Assembly (NCBI RefSeq): GCF_035046485.1
Contig: NC_085136.1
Span: 159,204,754 to 159,268,753 of the forward strand
Reading direction: 5' to 3'
Source of the DNA: Aedes albopictus
Taxonomy: Eukaryota > Arthropoda > Insecta > Diptera > Culicidae
Length of the DNA stretch: 64,000 bases
Shown here: in pieces, positions 22,861 to 33,133 of the stretch
Layout: the number at the start of each line of letters is the position of its first letter
Numbering within the stretch: position 1 is the stretch's first letter
The notes under the pieces: generated by a model
Databases searched by the model: none
What the model saw: the letters and a program-made list of their open reading frames with translations, nothing else
Told to the model about the DNA's origin: nothing
Made by a program: the position numbers and the translations under genes

Positions 22861-23190
22861 ACATCCGGATGGTCCAGGGACTTTCCGTAGTGAAAGTTTA
22901 CTAGATTTCCATGAAAATAGGATGTATTTATGCCCGCCACAAGGCATACAAATACAAAATGGTCATTGGTAGAGGAAACTCTCAGTCACCCTTATGTGGC
23001 CGACAGGGTACCCGGGTACCCAGCGCCCATTTAAAAAGCATGGTGTAGAAAAAAGCAAAAAGTTTGTCGGACACATAACGGTTAATAACTCAGTTAATAT
23101 CTGGAAGTGCTCATAGAACACCTGTGCTGAGATGCAGGATTTGTTCCAATTGAGACGTTACGCAAAGAAGAAGAAGAAGAGCAGAAGAAA
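22861..23190 (+). mobile_element. Feilai-type SINE, head lost, interrupted
   Basis: Body of the same family as 8132-8413: CAAAATGGTCATTGGTAGAG, GGAAGTGCTCATAGAACAC, GCTGAGATGCAGG, and a GAAGAAGAAGAAG tail. The tRNA-like head is not recognisable. A 102-bp inverted-repeat insertion splits it at 22987. Confidence 0.68.
22987..23088. mobile_element. Small MITE inside Feilai copy
   Basis: Compared with the intact SINE copy, about 102 bp are extra here. The insert has inverted ends ACCCTTATGTGGCCGACA and, in complement, ACCGTTATGTGTCCGACA. CTCAGT is repeated at both sides (22981-22986, 23089-23094). The precise duplication is ambiguous because the right flank repeats part of the SINE. Confidence 0.55.
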
Positions 23191-23444
23191 AAGACGAAAA
23201 AGGAAAAGACGAAGAAAAAGGTGAAAAGAAGATAATAACATTTGATAGAAATTTCATTGATACTATCATTATCCCCTCCTTTACTGATAGTGGTACTATT
23301 TTTCTTATTGCTATCACAGATAGAAGCCTTTCTAGCATTGATCCTATCCACTGATAGAAAAGAAGGGATATTGTCAGTCTCCCAAATGATAATATCAGTG
23401 GCCTACCTGATAATTGATAGTAATACCATCTACTTGAAAGCTTT

Positions 23445-23843
23445 CACTGAAATAAATTTTGTTGTCGTTTCCACCGAATCCATGGTAGAATTAAGAACTG
23501 TACCAACAATTTTCAACCGAATGCAAAATTCTGTTAATTGTACTGAAACATTGTCAATATTACCATGCGTGTATTACTGTTGACTAAAAACATTCTTGGT
23601 TCTACTATTTGGGCATTGTAATTTCGACCATGTAGACTTGAATGTTGCGCGTCTTAGATAAACATGGTCAAAAATACAATGTCAAAATAGTAACATCAAG
23701 AATGTTTTTGGTCAATGGTACTTCACGCATGGTAATGTTGACAATGTTTCAGTACAATTAACAGAATTTTGCATTCGGTTGTTGGTACAGTTCTTAATTT
23801 TACATTGGATTCGGTGGAAACAACAACAAAATTTATTTCAGTG
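23445..23843. mobile_element. Foldback element, 399 bp
   Basis: Inverted arms of about 170-190 bp from CACTGAAATAAATTTTG to its complement, including CGAATGCAAAATTCTG and ACATTGTCAA blocks present in both arms. The centre is around 23620-23670 (ACCATGTAGACTTG). No coding capacity; target duplication not clear. Confidence 0.75.
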
Positions 23844-25559
23844 TTGGTGCTGTTCAAAGTAGAACATTAAATCAAAATAAACAAATTCCATTGGATACTC
23901 TTAAGGCAATTAATATTCACGATATTAACGGTCACCGCTGTGTCTACCACTCATATGCAACATTATCACGCATCACGCCCGTGTTCGGTAGCATCCATTC
24001 AGCACCTACAACAGCAGTAGGCGTCGGCAAGGTACTGCTGAGGGTGCCGTCAATGGACTCGTAACGCAGCACAGTCTCGAGAGATTGTACACCAAACCCA
24101 GCCTACTTGGTCAACCATGATGCGTACGTTTTGTTTTTGCAAACAGATCGCTAAGGTAGGTAATGGCGCTATCGGCTCGAACCAAGGTCGAAGATGAAAG
24201 ACCTCCGTCTCCATCGTCGTCGCCGTCGTCGTGAGTTCGTGAGCATTCGTCATTCGGTAACGGGCTTTGGGCAAAATCATCCTGCCCAGCTGGAGCGGAA
24301 TCATTCAAGGAGAAGATCGGGGTGAAATGCGCCTCCAAAGGAGGAGATCGTGGTTTAGCCATAATCATCCAGTTAGTAACCAGCAAGTAACCAAAGAGAT
24401 TAAAATGTCAAATAGTTCACTAAGCTAACTAGCAGGATCGCATATCATTCCGATCCATGCGTTATTATGGTTTAGCCATCATATCTTCTATCGTTATTGC
24501 GAAAGGACATTTTTTTCAGTTCGTTCCGTGAACCATTTCCAGAAACCGCTATGGAAGCATGCGGTGGTCTGTGGTCTGAAAAAATCAAAACAAATAAAAT
24601 CCTTTGTCCTTTCCATGAATGATCCGAACATCCGTGACTTGAAACCTCAACGCACCCTTTGGCAAACATTTGCTTCCGTTTCATCCCCACCATCTGCTCG
24701 GCAATTGAAACGGTAAACCGCTCGCAATCGATACTGCACAATCTTTCTCCGCGCCGCGTAAGTGAGCAGCATCAGCATCAGTAAAGAGCAGCACCCAGCC
24801 GGCGGCCGGTAGCGCCGAAGTGGGGTCATTTCCGTACTGTTTTGGTTATTCATTGCGCGTAGGTACCTGACTGGCTAGCTACTAGCCGACTTGACTTGCA
24901 CAGGGTGGGCAACTGTCAACAGACAACACGAGTTGCGTTGCGTGCGATGGAAACAAACGAAAAATTGATACAGCTTGTTGTGTTGTTACAGAAATCGGTT
25001 GATTAGCGGTGATCAAGTTGTTTCACATTCTGGACAGGTACCGACGACGACGAGTCAATTACCGTTCTTTGTGCCCATGCTCATCGCGTGAGCCATATCG
25101 TCGTGAGTCGTGACCTTTCTCAATGGGCAGATTTTTCCAGTTGCGGCCGTTCGAATGGGATAGTAGGGACTCCGTTCGATTGAATGCAATGTGCATGTGT
25201 ATTTTAATTCCTCGGTGTGCAATATTCTAGGGTGGTTCTGTAGTTCTGCTTGCAAATTCAGCTCGTGTTCTAGATTTATATGGTGCATTTAAACAACGGT
25301 TTTATTGGTTTTCTTTATCACATGTTAAAGCTTTTGTTCGAATTGAATATCAATTAGTTCCGAATCGCCCACATGGAAACTATCCAGGTTCACGTACAGT
25401 AGCGTTCGAGTGTTGATTAACAGAACAAAAAATAAAAAAAGAACAATGCTGTAAAATTCAGTGCATCTCAATTTGGTAGATTGCATAATTCATAGTTGGC
25501 ATTCTAGAAATTCTGACCCGCGTCGTAAGGACCGAAACCCTTGAGTAATGGAACATTAT
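23844..25559. other. Mostly unique intergenic DNA
   Basis: No transposon signature was recognised. The part from 24700 to 25080 is GC-richer, with CAGCATCAGCATCAG and GCGCCGCG stretches, and resembles single-copy regulatory or UTR-type DNA of dipterans. Frames of 60-90 codons on both strands have no motif support. Confidence 0.35.
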
Positions 25560-26010
25560 CGGCTTCTTCCACAACCTCTCAGACCAAGAGATCTATTTTT
25601 CCGACTTAACCTCAAACTGGTCACATTGCTGCCAAGCTTATCGTTTCTCTGACATCAGTAGTTCCGAGATAATATGGGCGATAGGCTATAAAATGGCGTT
25701 CCAGCCATACACCAGAATGCAGATACGCTTGCGAAACCGCTGGCATACGAACAAAACGGGTTTCACAGCTTCTTTGGAACCTGATCTCAACGGACGCTCG
25801 GAAGAACCCGACAGACCCTGGTTAACCTACGAGTTAGAGAAATTGGCCATGGCTCGACAGAAAGCCCAGAAGTTCCTGAAGCAGCTTCTCTTCATTTGGG
25901 AGAAAACTGCGCAGATGATTGGCACAAGTCTTGGATCAACTACGTCTCGGTAATCTGAGAGGCCAAGAACGCGTCACGGATTTCTCTGCGAGGCCAGATA
26001 AACGGCGATG
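25560..26010 (+). mobile_element. Possible LINE endonuclease-RT linker fragment
   Basis: A frame at 25693-25953 contains RPWLTYELEKLAMARQKAQ followed by Trp-rich sequence. This resembles the linker between endonuclease and RT in insect LINEs, where a PWxxxEL...R...A pattern precedes the RT. No RT or endonuclease core is attached, so the call is weak. Confidence 0.35.
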
Positions 26011-26059
26011 AATCTGCTCTCAAGTTGTGAAAATTTGTGTAAACAATCAAACGACAGGG

Positions 26060-27092
26060 TTTTGTACATGCCTTAGTTGATGTCCATTCGACCGTGGAGT
26101 ACTTTCAGGAATTGCTTCTGGAGGTTTGTTAAACATTTCTCTTGTAGTTCTTCTAGGAATTTTACTAAGGGGCTCTTCTCCGAAAGTTTTCTCGATCATT
26201 TTTACTTGAATTTCCAATAATGACCCTTCAAGCAAACGTTCCGGTATTTCTACAAGAGCCTAAAAAAATCTTCAGGAGTTTCTCCAGAGTCTCAACACAA
26301 ATTGTGGTTGGAGTTCCTCCAGATTTGTTATGATTATCAGAATTTTTTTTCAGATATTTCCACAAACACTGCCTTAGGAAGTCCTGCAAAAATTTGTATA
26401 GGAAATCTTCTCCTAGGATTGCTCCAGGAATTCCTCCAAAGAACCATTTTGTAGGTTCTTCAAGGATTTCTTGGGAAACTTCTGCAAGGATTCCATCAGG
26501 AATTTCTCCTTCTCAAACTCTATAGAGTAATACTTCATCTAGGAATTCCTATTTAAGGGATACACTAAACAGCGTAAACCGATCAAACTGATTAAACGTC
26601 GCAATCGCCAAGGCAACCATTGATAATATCATTCGCAATTTCATGAAACATTTTAATGATCATACCCCTATTGCACTTTCCGAAAGTCCTTCTAGGATTC
26701 CTTCAGGTATTTCTGCTACGAATACTGAAGGGATTTCTCTAAACATTTTTTCAAGAATTCCTCAAAAATTTAAAAATTTCTTCATGGATTAATTCAGTCA
26801 ATATTTCCTTCAAGTATTCTTTCGTGAACTTCTCCAAGATTTCACTCTAAGTTTTTCATCAGGAATTCATCCAAGAGTTCCTTCGGGTATTTCTCCCGAA
26901 GTTTCTCCGTAAATTAACCAGAAAAACTTTAATAGATTGGTGCAGAACATTGTTCAAGTATTCGTTCGAGAATTCCTCCAAAGATTCATTTCGAAATTAA
27001 TTTCAAGGTTTTCTTAAAGAATTCCTACAAGGATTCTAAATCTATCGAAAGAATCCCACGAGAAATATCAAACAAAATAATTCCGATATTTC
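26060..27092. repeat. Degenerate AGGAATTCCTCC-type array, left part
   Basis: Loosely repeated TTCTCCAAG/AGGAATTCCTC motifs at about 12-bp spacing. The array is cut by the piggyBac-like element at 27097 and resumes at 29676. An unrelated patch lies at 26570-26670. Confidence 0.65.
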
Positions 27093-27469
27093 TTAACCCT
27101 TTGGAGCCGGAGGAGTCATGTATGACCCCAATATAGAAACGGCTGTATAAATTCATCCATTCGATAAAACAGAATACTGTCTTCGGCAAAGTTGTTACAA
27201 ATTGAGTTCTCTTTTAGGGAAAAATGGGAATATTTGTATTTGGGACTTCATTGATAACCTAGAATATCCTGAACACTATAAAATTAGGGAAAACGAAATA
27301 ATTGAAACACCAGTTGTTCTAAAAGCTGAACTTGGATGTGGGTTACGTCAATTTTCATTTAGCCTTCGTCAAAAATATCAAAAGGTTTATATTCTGGGAT
27401 GTTATTGGTGTTCCAAACTGTCTTATAGTGCCGACCAAATCTACAAGAACAATTTTATGTATTTTTGCT

Positions 27470-28190
27470 ACAAATAATAGCATTGCATAACCTACTGGGA
27501 TCCGTGAAGCTCTTGACATCTACAATGTCATTTATTGACACCATAGGGATATGCCAGGTCAGCCAAACTACCTTGGAGTTCAGAACTTCAGGTCTACACT
27601 CGTAACAGTAGCCATATCTGTTATACTGTGTAACGATGCATAATCAACCGCACTGCCGTAATTCTGCAAAGTGACGTAAGCGCCATTCAAAATGTCGATA
27701 TTTTGTGGTACATTACATATAATATCTGGTGTAAAAATAAAACAGTGGTATGCCTGCTGTATTAAGATGCAAGATCTAGTCATAATCTATCATCTATGGA
27801 AAGAAACTTAGAGGATGGGCAAGAGTTTTATGCATAATAACCAAAAATTAGGCCAAAACTGTCAATGTCGCTTACGTCACTTTGCAGAATCACGGCAGCG
27901 CAGTAACTGGACCAATCTGAATTCTAATTATGAATCTTTGGGAAATCCAGGATCGTTCAAACTGTTCTATAACAAAGTCCTTCAATCCTGCAAAAAAACT
28001 TTGTGTTTTCACCATAGCACAGCATAATCTGATGAGATCCGTTAAGCTCTTAAAATCTCAAATGTCATTTAGATACACTATGGGAATGTTCCAGGTCAGC
28101 CAAACTATCTTTGTGTTCAGAACTTCAGGTCTACTCTCGTATCATCAGTTATATCTGTCATACTGAGTAAGTATCATAATCAATCGCGGT
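27470..28190 (+). repeat. Two diverged repeat copies inside piggyBac-like element
   Basis: The segments at about 27481-27660 and 28020-28190 match each other (AGCTCTT, AATGTCATTTA, CCAGGTCAGCCAAACTA, TTCAGAACTTCAGGTCTAC, TATATCTGT/CATATCTGT). The tract between them is related but more diverged. Confidence 0.6.
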
Positions 28191-28740
28191 GATTGGACCA
28201 ACATAAAGTCTACTATATATTATTATGAACATTTGGGACATAGAGGGTCGTCCAAACTATCCTGAACTTTAGCTCATGATAGTACTAGTAGTTATTCTCA
28301 CAATGAACTATAAGCTGTAATCTGTAAACCCCCTGGCATATCATGAATGAGTCATTTCAAGATAGTTTTGAGATATTTCAGATCAACAACACTACTCTGG
28401 TCTACACTTGTGATAATAGCTTTTGCCACTACGTTAAGTAGTGTTACATAATCCACTGTGCTTACCAAAGTAGTTAGAGGAACAATAAGCGTTGTTATAA
28501 ATTTTGAGGATATTATGGGATTCCTTACTGTTATGAAGCTTAGTTGATAAAAACAACAACTGTAACTTTCAGAAGACTTACTGGGCATGATAGATTACAA
28601 ATTGTAGCTTTGTATAATGAAAGATATTACCGTTACACCCGCAGATTTTAGGATCTAAACTCAAGAACAGTTTGACTGACGTAAAATATCCCGACTGATA
28701 TGATATTGTCTATTACCCTTTCAGAAAAGTTACTGGACGG

Positions 28741-28990
28741 AGTTTTCAGCTAGGCTAGTGGTTAAGGTTATGGATTGCCAATCCGGAGACGGCGGGTTAG
28801 ATTTACGTTCCGGTCGAGGCAATTTTCTTATTAACTGGGCATAGGGTATCATTTTACTTGCCTCACAATATACAAATTCATGCAATGGCAGGCAAACAAA
28901 GCCTTTAATTATTAACTGTGGAAGTGCAAAAAGAACACTAAGTTGAAACAAGTCCCAGGGGGGACGTAGAGTCATAAAGGAGAAGAAAAA
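28741..28990 (+). mobile_element. tRNA-derived SINE with Gly-like head
   Basis: The head has A-box TAGGCTAGTGG and the stem-loop GGATTGCCAATCC, with GCC in the anticodon place, then a decayed B box GGTTAGATTTACG. The body has Feilai-like blocks (GGGCATAGGGTATC, ATTAACTGTGGAAGTGC) and an AGAAGAAAAAGAAG tail. GTTACTGGAC on the left and CTTACTGGAC on the right are the target duplication, which lies in the 152-bp repeat. Confidence 0.68.
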
Positions 28991-29254
28991 GAAGACTTAC
29001 TGGACATGATAGGTTACAAACCGTAGCTTTGTATAATGAAAGAAGTTACCGTTGCATCCGTAGACTTTAGGATCTAAACTCAAGAACAATTTTAATGACC
29101 TAAGATATTCCGATTGATCTGATACTGTCTATTGAACTTTCAGAAGACTTACTGGACATGATAGATTACAAATCGTAGCTTTGTATAATGAAAAAAGTGG
29201 CCGTTACACCCGTAAAGTTCAAGATCTAAACTCAAGAACAGTTTGGATGACGTA

Positions 29255-29388
29255 CATAGGCGCCAACTTAGGGGGGGCAAGCATGGTTTTGCCCCGCCAA
29301 TATTTGACGATTTTTCGATTTTCCGTTACAAAAAATCAGAAAAATCAGGCTTTGCCCCCCCAATAATTTGACCAAGTTGGCGCGTCTG
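29255..29388. mobile_element. MITE with CATASGCGCC-type ends and 8-bp TSD, copy 2
   Basis: 134 bp starting CATAGGCGCCAACTT and ending AAGTTGGCGCGTCTG, with G/C-rich runs inside each end. Perfect 8-bp duplications ATGACGTA lie at 29247-29254 and 29389-29396. Same family as 15002-15202. It interrupts a unit of the 152-bp repeat. Confidence 0.85.
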
Positions 29389-29675
29389 ATGACGTAGGAT
29401 ATCTCGTCTGATCTGATATGGTCTATAAACCTTTCAGAAGACTCACTGTGCATGATAGATTACAAATCGTAGCTTTGTATAATGAAAAAAGTGGCCGTTT
29501 GACTTATAGACTTAAGGATCTAAACTGAAGAATAGTTTGGATGACCTAGGATATTCAGAAAAAATATTCTGCATAATATTCTACCGTTTTTATGCAATTG
29601 ATCACCTAAACTACAGAAAAACGTAGAAAAAACTTCATAATAACGCTTCGAAAAATTCCGGCTTCAAAGGGTTAT

Positions 29676-30415
29676 GCGACTCCCCAAGCATTCCTCCTAA
29701 GGTTCATTCTAGAGTTCATCCAGTGTTTATTTAGGAGTTCCTATGAACATTTTTTTTTAATGCTTCCATGGAATGTATGTGATAAAAGTCACAAATAATG
29801 CACATTGAATGTACTAGCTACTCGCTATGTTCAAACCTGTACACTAAACACTTTTTATTTTTATTTTTGCGAGACTTCTTAATTTTAAGATCTAAGCAGT
29901 TTTGTAGTACATCCTTCGGAACTGTCTAGCACCAAATAGTGACAATTTGATATGATTATCATATTGTTAAGCCAGTCATTGTCATATTTTGATTAATTTC
30001 GAGTAAGTGTAGTCCAGATGTAGTTTGTAAAACCTTCCTAATTAAGGCTCCATTGAGAATGCCAAATGTTCCAGAGCAAGAAAAGTACTTTTTTCCCAAA
30101 ATGATCCACAAATCGAAGAATGTAAGAATGTCCGATTGTTTATTTAACTAATTATGACAATCAGACACTGTGATTTTGTTCACCTTTTCGTTATTCTGAG
30201 GAAAAGCGGTTTTTCAGTTTTGGATAATATCCGATTCTGATTTGAGCCTTAAACAAATAAACCACAGGCCCTGAAGATGATCCCAACATCTGCATCGAAA
30301 CGTTGGCGATGAGATAAGAAAATCACCGCTTTTCTTGGACTGAAAGACGAAATCCCACGAGAAATAGGTTATATTTTTTGCTATTTAACCACCTAACCGG
30401 CTAATTTTACAACAC
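29676..30415. other. End of array and unassigned DNA with a CGAAACGT repeat fragment
   Basis: The degenerate array ends at about 29760. At 30267-30310 the motif CCCTGAAGATG ... ATCGAAACGTTGG appears, with an AAAAGCGGT/ACCGCTTTT inverted pair (30205, 30329) around it. This resembles the palindromic repeats at 32729 and 62902. No gene. Confidence 0.4.
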
Positions 30416-30419
30416 TTAA

Positions 30420-30657
30420 CCCTCCTCAGATGTTAAGATTTTCGCACCACGATGGCGCAGTGCACGTTCAGCGTGCCTGTCTGGACAGACCCGTGCACAG
30501 AAAAGACGACAAGGGAGAGGTTTTCCCTAATTTTCGCAAAAAGCGGAGGGGCGCCTAGTTTATGGAACAACGGCAATGGGAGGGATTTAACCCCAAAACC
30601 CCTCCCTTGCCCACGGGCTTGTATCTGCGTCATATTGACCCCAACATCCTACTAGGG
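30420..30657. mobile_element. TTAA-flanked piggyBac-type MITE
   Basis: 238 bp between perfect TTAA tetranucleotides (30416-30419 and 30658-30661). The ends read CCCTCCTCAGATGTT and, in complement, CCCTAGTAGGATGTT. The interior is GC-richer than its surroundings. Overlapping frames on both strands have no transposase motifs. Confidence 0.62.
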
Positions 30658-30661
30658 TTAA

Positions 30662-31400
30662 GGGGTATTTCTGTAAGTTTCAGGGTGTTTTGAAGATTCA
30701 GAAGAGGTCCCAGATGTTCAGGTTGTTTCATTTCGGGGGCTGCAAGGGAGTTCCCGGTGTCTCCGAAGAGGTACTTCAGGATTTAACAAAAAAATACAAA
30801 GGTTTTTTTGGAATTTCAAGGCGCTTCAAAGCTCTTCAGTGACTTTCAGGAGTGGTTTCCCTTGAGGCTTCAGGGAGGAGGGCCTTGAAGTTCCTGGGAT
30901 CTCAGAGGATTTTCAAGGCATGTTATGGTTATTCGGGAGAGTTTAAAAGACTGCGTCTCTGGTGGGTGTCAGAATGAATTTAAAGGCGTTTCAAGGTGTT
31001 TCAGGAGAAATTCATAGAGGTTTAAGGGGGTTTCAGTGGGTATAACAAGGATTTTGGAAGGGTTTCAAGACATTTTAGTGAGTTTCAGGAGAATTTCCGG
31101 TGGCTGCAAGAGGGCTCGCTACGTTGCTGTGTTTCAAGGCATTTATGCGGATTTCAAGTAGTTTGGGTGCGTTTCAGAAATTTTGAAGAAGGCTTCAGGG
31201 GGGTTACAGAGGGTTCTACGGGTTCAGGGGCTTTCCAAGAGGGGCTTTTGGGAAGTTCTCGGGGGTTCAAGACAAAATCCGTAGAAATTCAGGAGTACTT
31301 CCTCTAAAATACCTTCAAGGGACATTTCAAGGATTTCCGGAGAGTTTCATTAGGATTCAAGAGTGTTTACAGAGTGTCAACTAACTGGAAAAAGAACCAC
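30662..31400. repeat. Degenerate GTTTCAGGG array
   Basis: Irregular units of about 20-24 bp with TTTCAGGGG, TTTCAAGG and GAGGTTTC. Similar arrays are at 37060-37537, 39720-40189 and 42741-43440. Confidence 0.65.
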
Positions 31401-31822
31401 AAAACCTGGAATTATCAAAGAATTACATTAAAACTGGGAAAATCCTGAAAATGTCAAGGAATTCTAGAGCCATAGATTTTTGGCGATAAGAAATTGTTAT
31501 TGAAATAATAATGGATTGAGCAAAATGTCACGGATTAGTTCCGGAGTTCATGGAGTTCATTTTGATAGACCTTCAAGCGAGTTGGTGACCGGAGCTTTTG
31601 AAAAAAATCTAACAAAGTGGACGTTTGTGACGGCATTCTTGGTGGAATTCTCACCAGTGGATCTCCAGCTCAATTTAAATAGGTCGCTCACCATCAGCCA
31701 ATACTGTTGCAGATGGGACTTTGTCTTTTTAACTCAGGTCTAGTTGTTATCTGATCCTCCTAAAGTTTCCATACTGGATTTCTGCAACTCAACGAAACTT
31801 AATTTCCAGCTATAAAGTTGAG

Positions 31823-31879
31823 CTTTGTGAAGAATTAGCCTAAGTTAAAAAACGCGAATAAAAAGAAATTAAAAAAATA
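31823..31879 (+). mobile_element. 57-bp A-tailed micro-insertion
   Basis: Perfect 12-bp repeats TATAAAGTTGAG (31811-31822 and 31880-31891) bracket 57 bp reading GTGAAGAATTAGCCTAAG, TTAAAAAACGCG and an A-rich tail. Same core as 2919, 41974 and 63725. Confidence 0.78.
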
Positions 31880-31891
31880 TATAAAGTTGAG

Positions 31892-32728
31892 GTTGTATTT
31901 TTAGTATACTGGATTAAACACTTAATCTCTTTTTTTTTTTGGTAATTATATGCAGATGGATCGTCAAATTCGATGGCTATTAAAATTGGGTCGCAACATT
32001 GATATTTTTTAGAACCCTTACTTTACAAGAACATATAAAACATATGATGTAGAATTTTATACCCAGAATAACAAAATAAAATTTACACACATTTTCATCA
32101 AAAGGGCGATAATTCCAGACCAATTGTAGCAAAAGTATGGCAAAGTATTGTCTACAGTATGGCAAAGTGGTGCCTACAGTACTTGCTCAGGTAATTTCAA
32201 ATAAATTGCCTGAGTATTGTCTCGAAAAATTCGTTCAGAACCTTCAGTATGTGTTACACAGAATGCATGCGATTATTTTGAACAACATTCGAATCAGTTT
32301 GAGCACCACTGTACTTACCTCGACGACCCATTGTTGAGCTTGTTCCTACATGTGCATTGTAATCGAATACGGATACAAAGCGAATTGTAGCTCCAGTGTG
32401 GAGATGCCTGTTTATCAGCACAGAGGTAACTGTCTTTCTAATTAGATCACCGAATTTGTAGGTACGTTGTGAATGTAAATTAAATGTTTAAATAAACGTT
32501 ATATATTAGCTTTTTAGCTGATCGAACCAAAATATGTCTGCTATAAGAGTTGGATTGTATCCATCTCCCGCAACAGTAAGTATTGCTGTTGAATCCCTGG
32601 AAGAGTATAGCTGAGGTTAAAGGGAGATTCCTAAAATGTAGGATTGTTTAGAGGTAGTTTTGAAAAATATGTTAAATGTTTTTTTTTTCTGAGGAAATTT
32701 TCAAAAATCTTTGTTGATGAAATTTAAG
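31892..32728. other. AT-rich intergenic DNA
   Basis: No gene, transposon end or RNA gene recognised. Local GGCAAAGT / TACAGTA repeats around 32140-32200. Confidence 0.4.
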
Positions 32729-33133
32729 TGCTGGAATTAAACGGCTACGCAGTCTTCAATATGGAAAACGAAGTTTATTGTTTGCCCGACGTTTCGACAC
32801 TGGTGTTCTGTGTCATCTTCAGGGGTTGTTTCGTCTAACTGCAACTGTCTGGTTGTTTTGTTGTTGGTACATGAACATTTTCGATTGTCTAGTTTTGCAA
32901 CGGACTGTACGCTGTTGGCGCAAATCTACAGTCCGTTGCAAAAATAGACAGACGAAAATTGTCATGTACCAACAACAAAACAACCAGACAGTTACAGTTA
33001 GACGAAACATAAGACCAAAAACCAATAATTAGTTACCCCTGAAGATGACACAAAACCCCAGTGTCGAAACGTCGGGCAAACAATAAACTTCGTTTTCCGT
33101 ATTGAAGACTGCGTAGCCGTTTAGTTCCTGCAG
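32729..33133. mobile_element. Palindromic repeat with CGAAACGTCGGG ends
   Basis: About 405 bp folding back on itself. Outer arms share GGCTACGCAGTCTTCAATA and AACGAAGTTTATTGTTTGCC; then CGACGTTTCGACACTGG faces CCAGTGTCGAAACGTCG. Inner arms share CAACTGTCTGGTTGTTTTG and GTTGGTACATGA. The right arm contains CCTGAAGATGACAC, then GTGTCGAAACGTC. Related in its outer blocks to 62902-63148. Confidence 0.75.

Larger units (their letters stand above)
28565..29560 (+). repeat. 152-bp tandem repeat, four units
   Basis: Units share GAAGACTTACTGGACATGAT, GTAGCTTTGTATAATGAAA, GGATCTAAACTCAAGAACAG and ATATTCCGA. The GTAGCTTTG marker occurs at about 28604, 29023, 29175 and 29469. The direct spacing 29023-29175 is 152 bp, and the other two spacings become about 152 after removing the SINE (28741-28990) and the 142 bp added by the MITE (29255-29388 plus TSD). 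Confidence 0.75.
27097..29671. mobile_element. piggyBac-like non-autonomous element with tandem repeats inside
   Basis: The left end is TTAA (27093-27096) followed by CCCTTTGGAGCCGGA; the right end is TCCGGCTTCAAAGGG followed by TTAT (29672-29675). Fifteen-base inverted ends with one mismatch next to a TTAA-type target point to piggyBac. The same degenerate array continues on both sides, so the 2.58 kb between is an insertion. The inside is made of diverged tandem copies, not a transposase. The right TTAA has one substitution. Confidence 0.58.
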
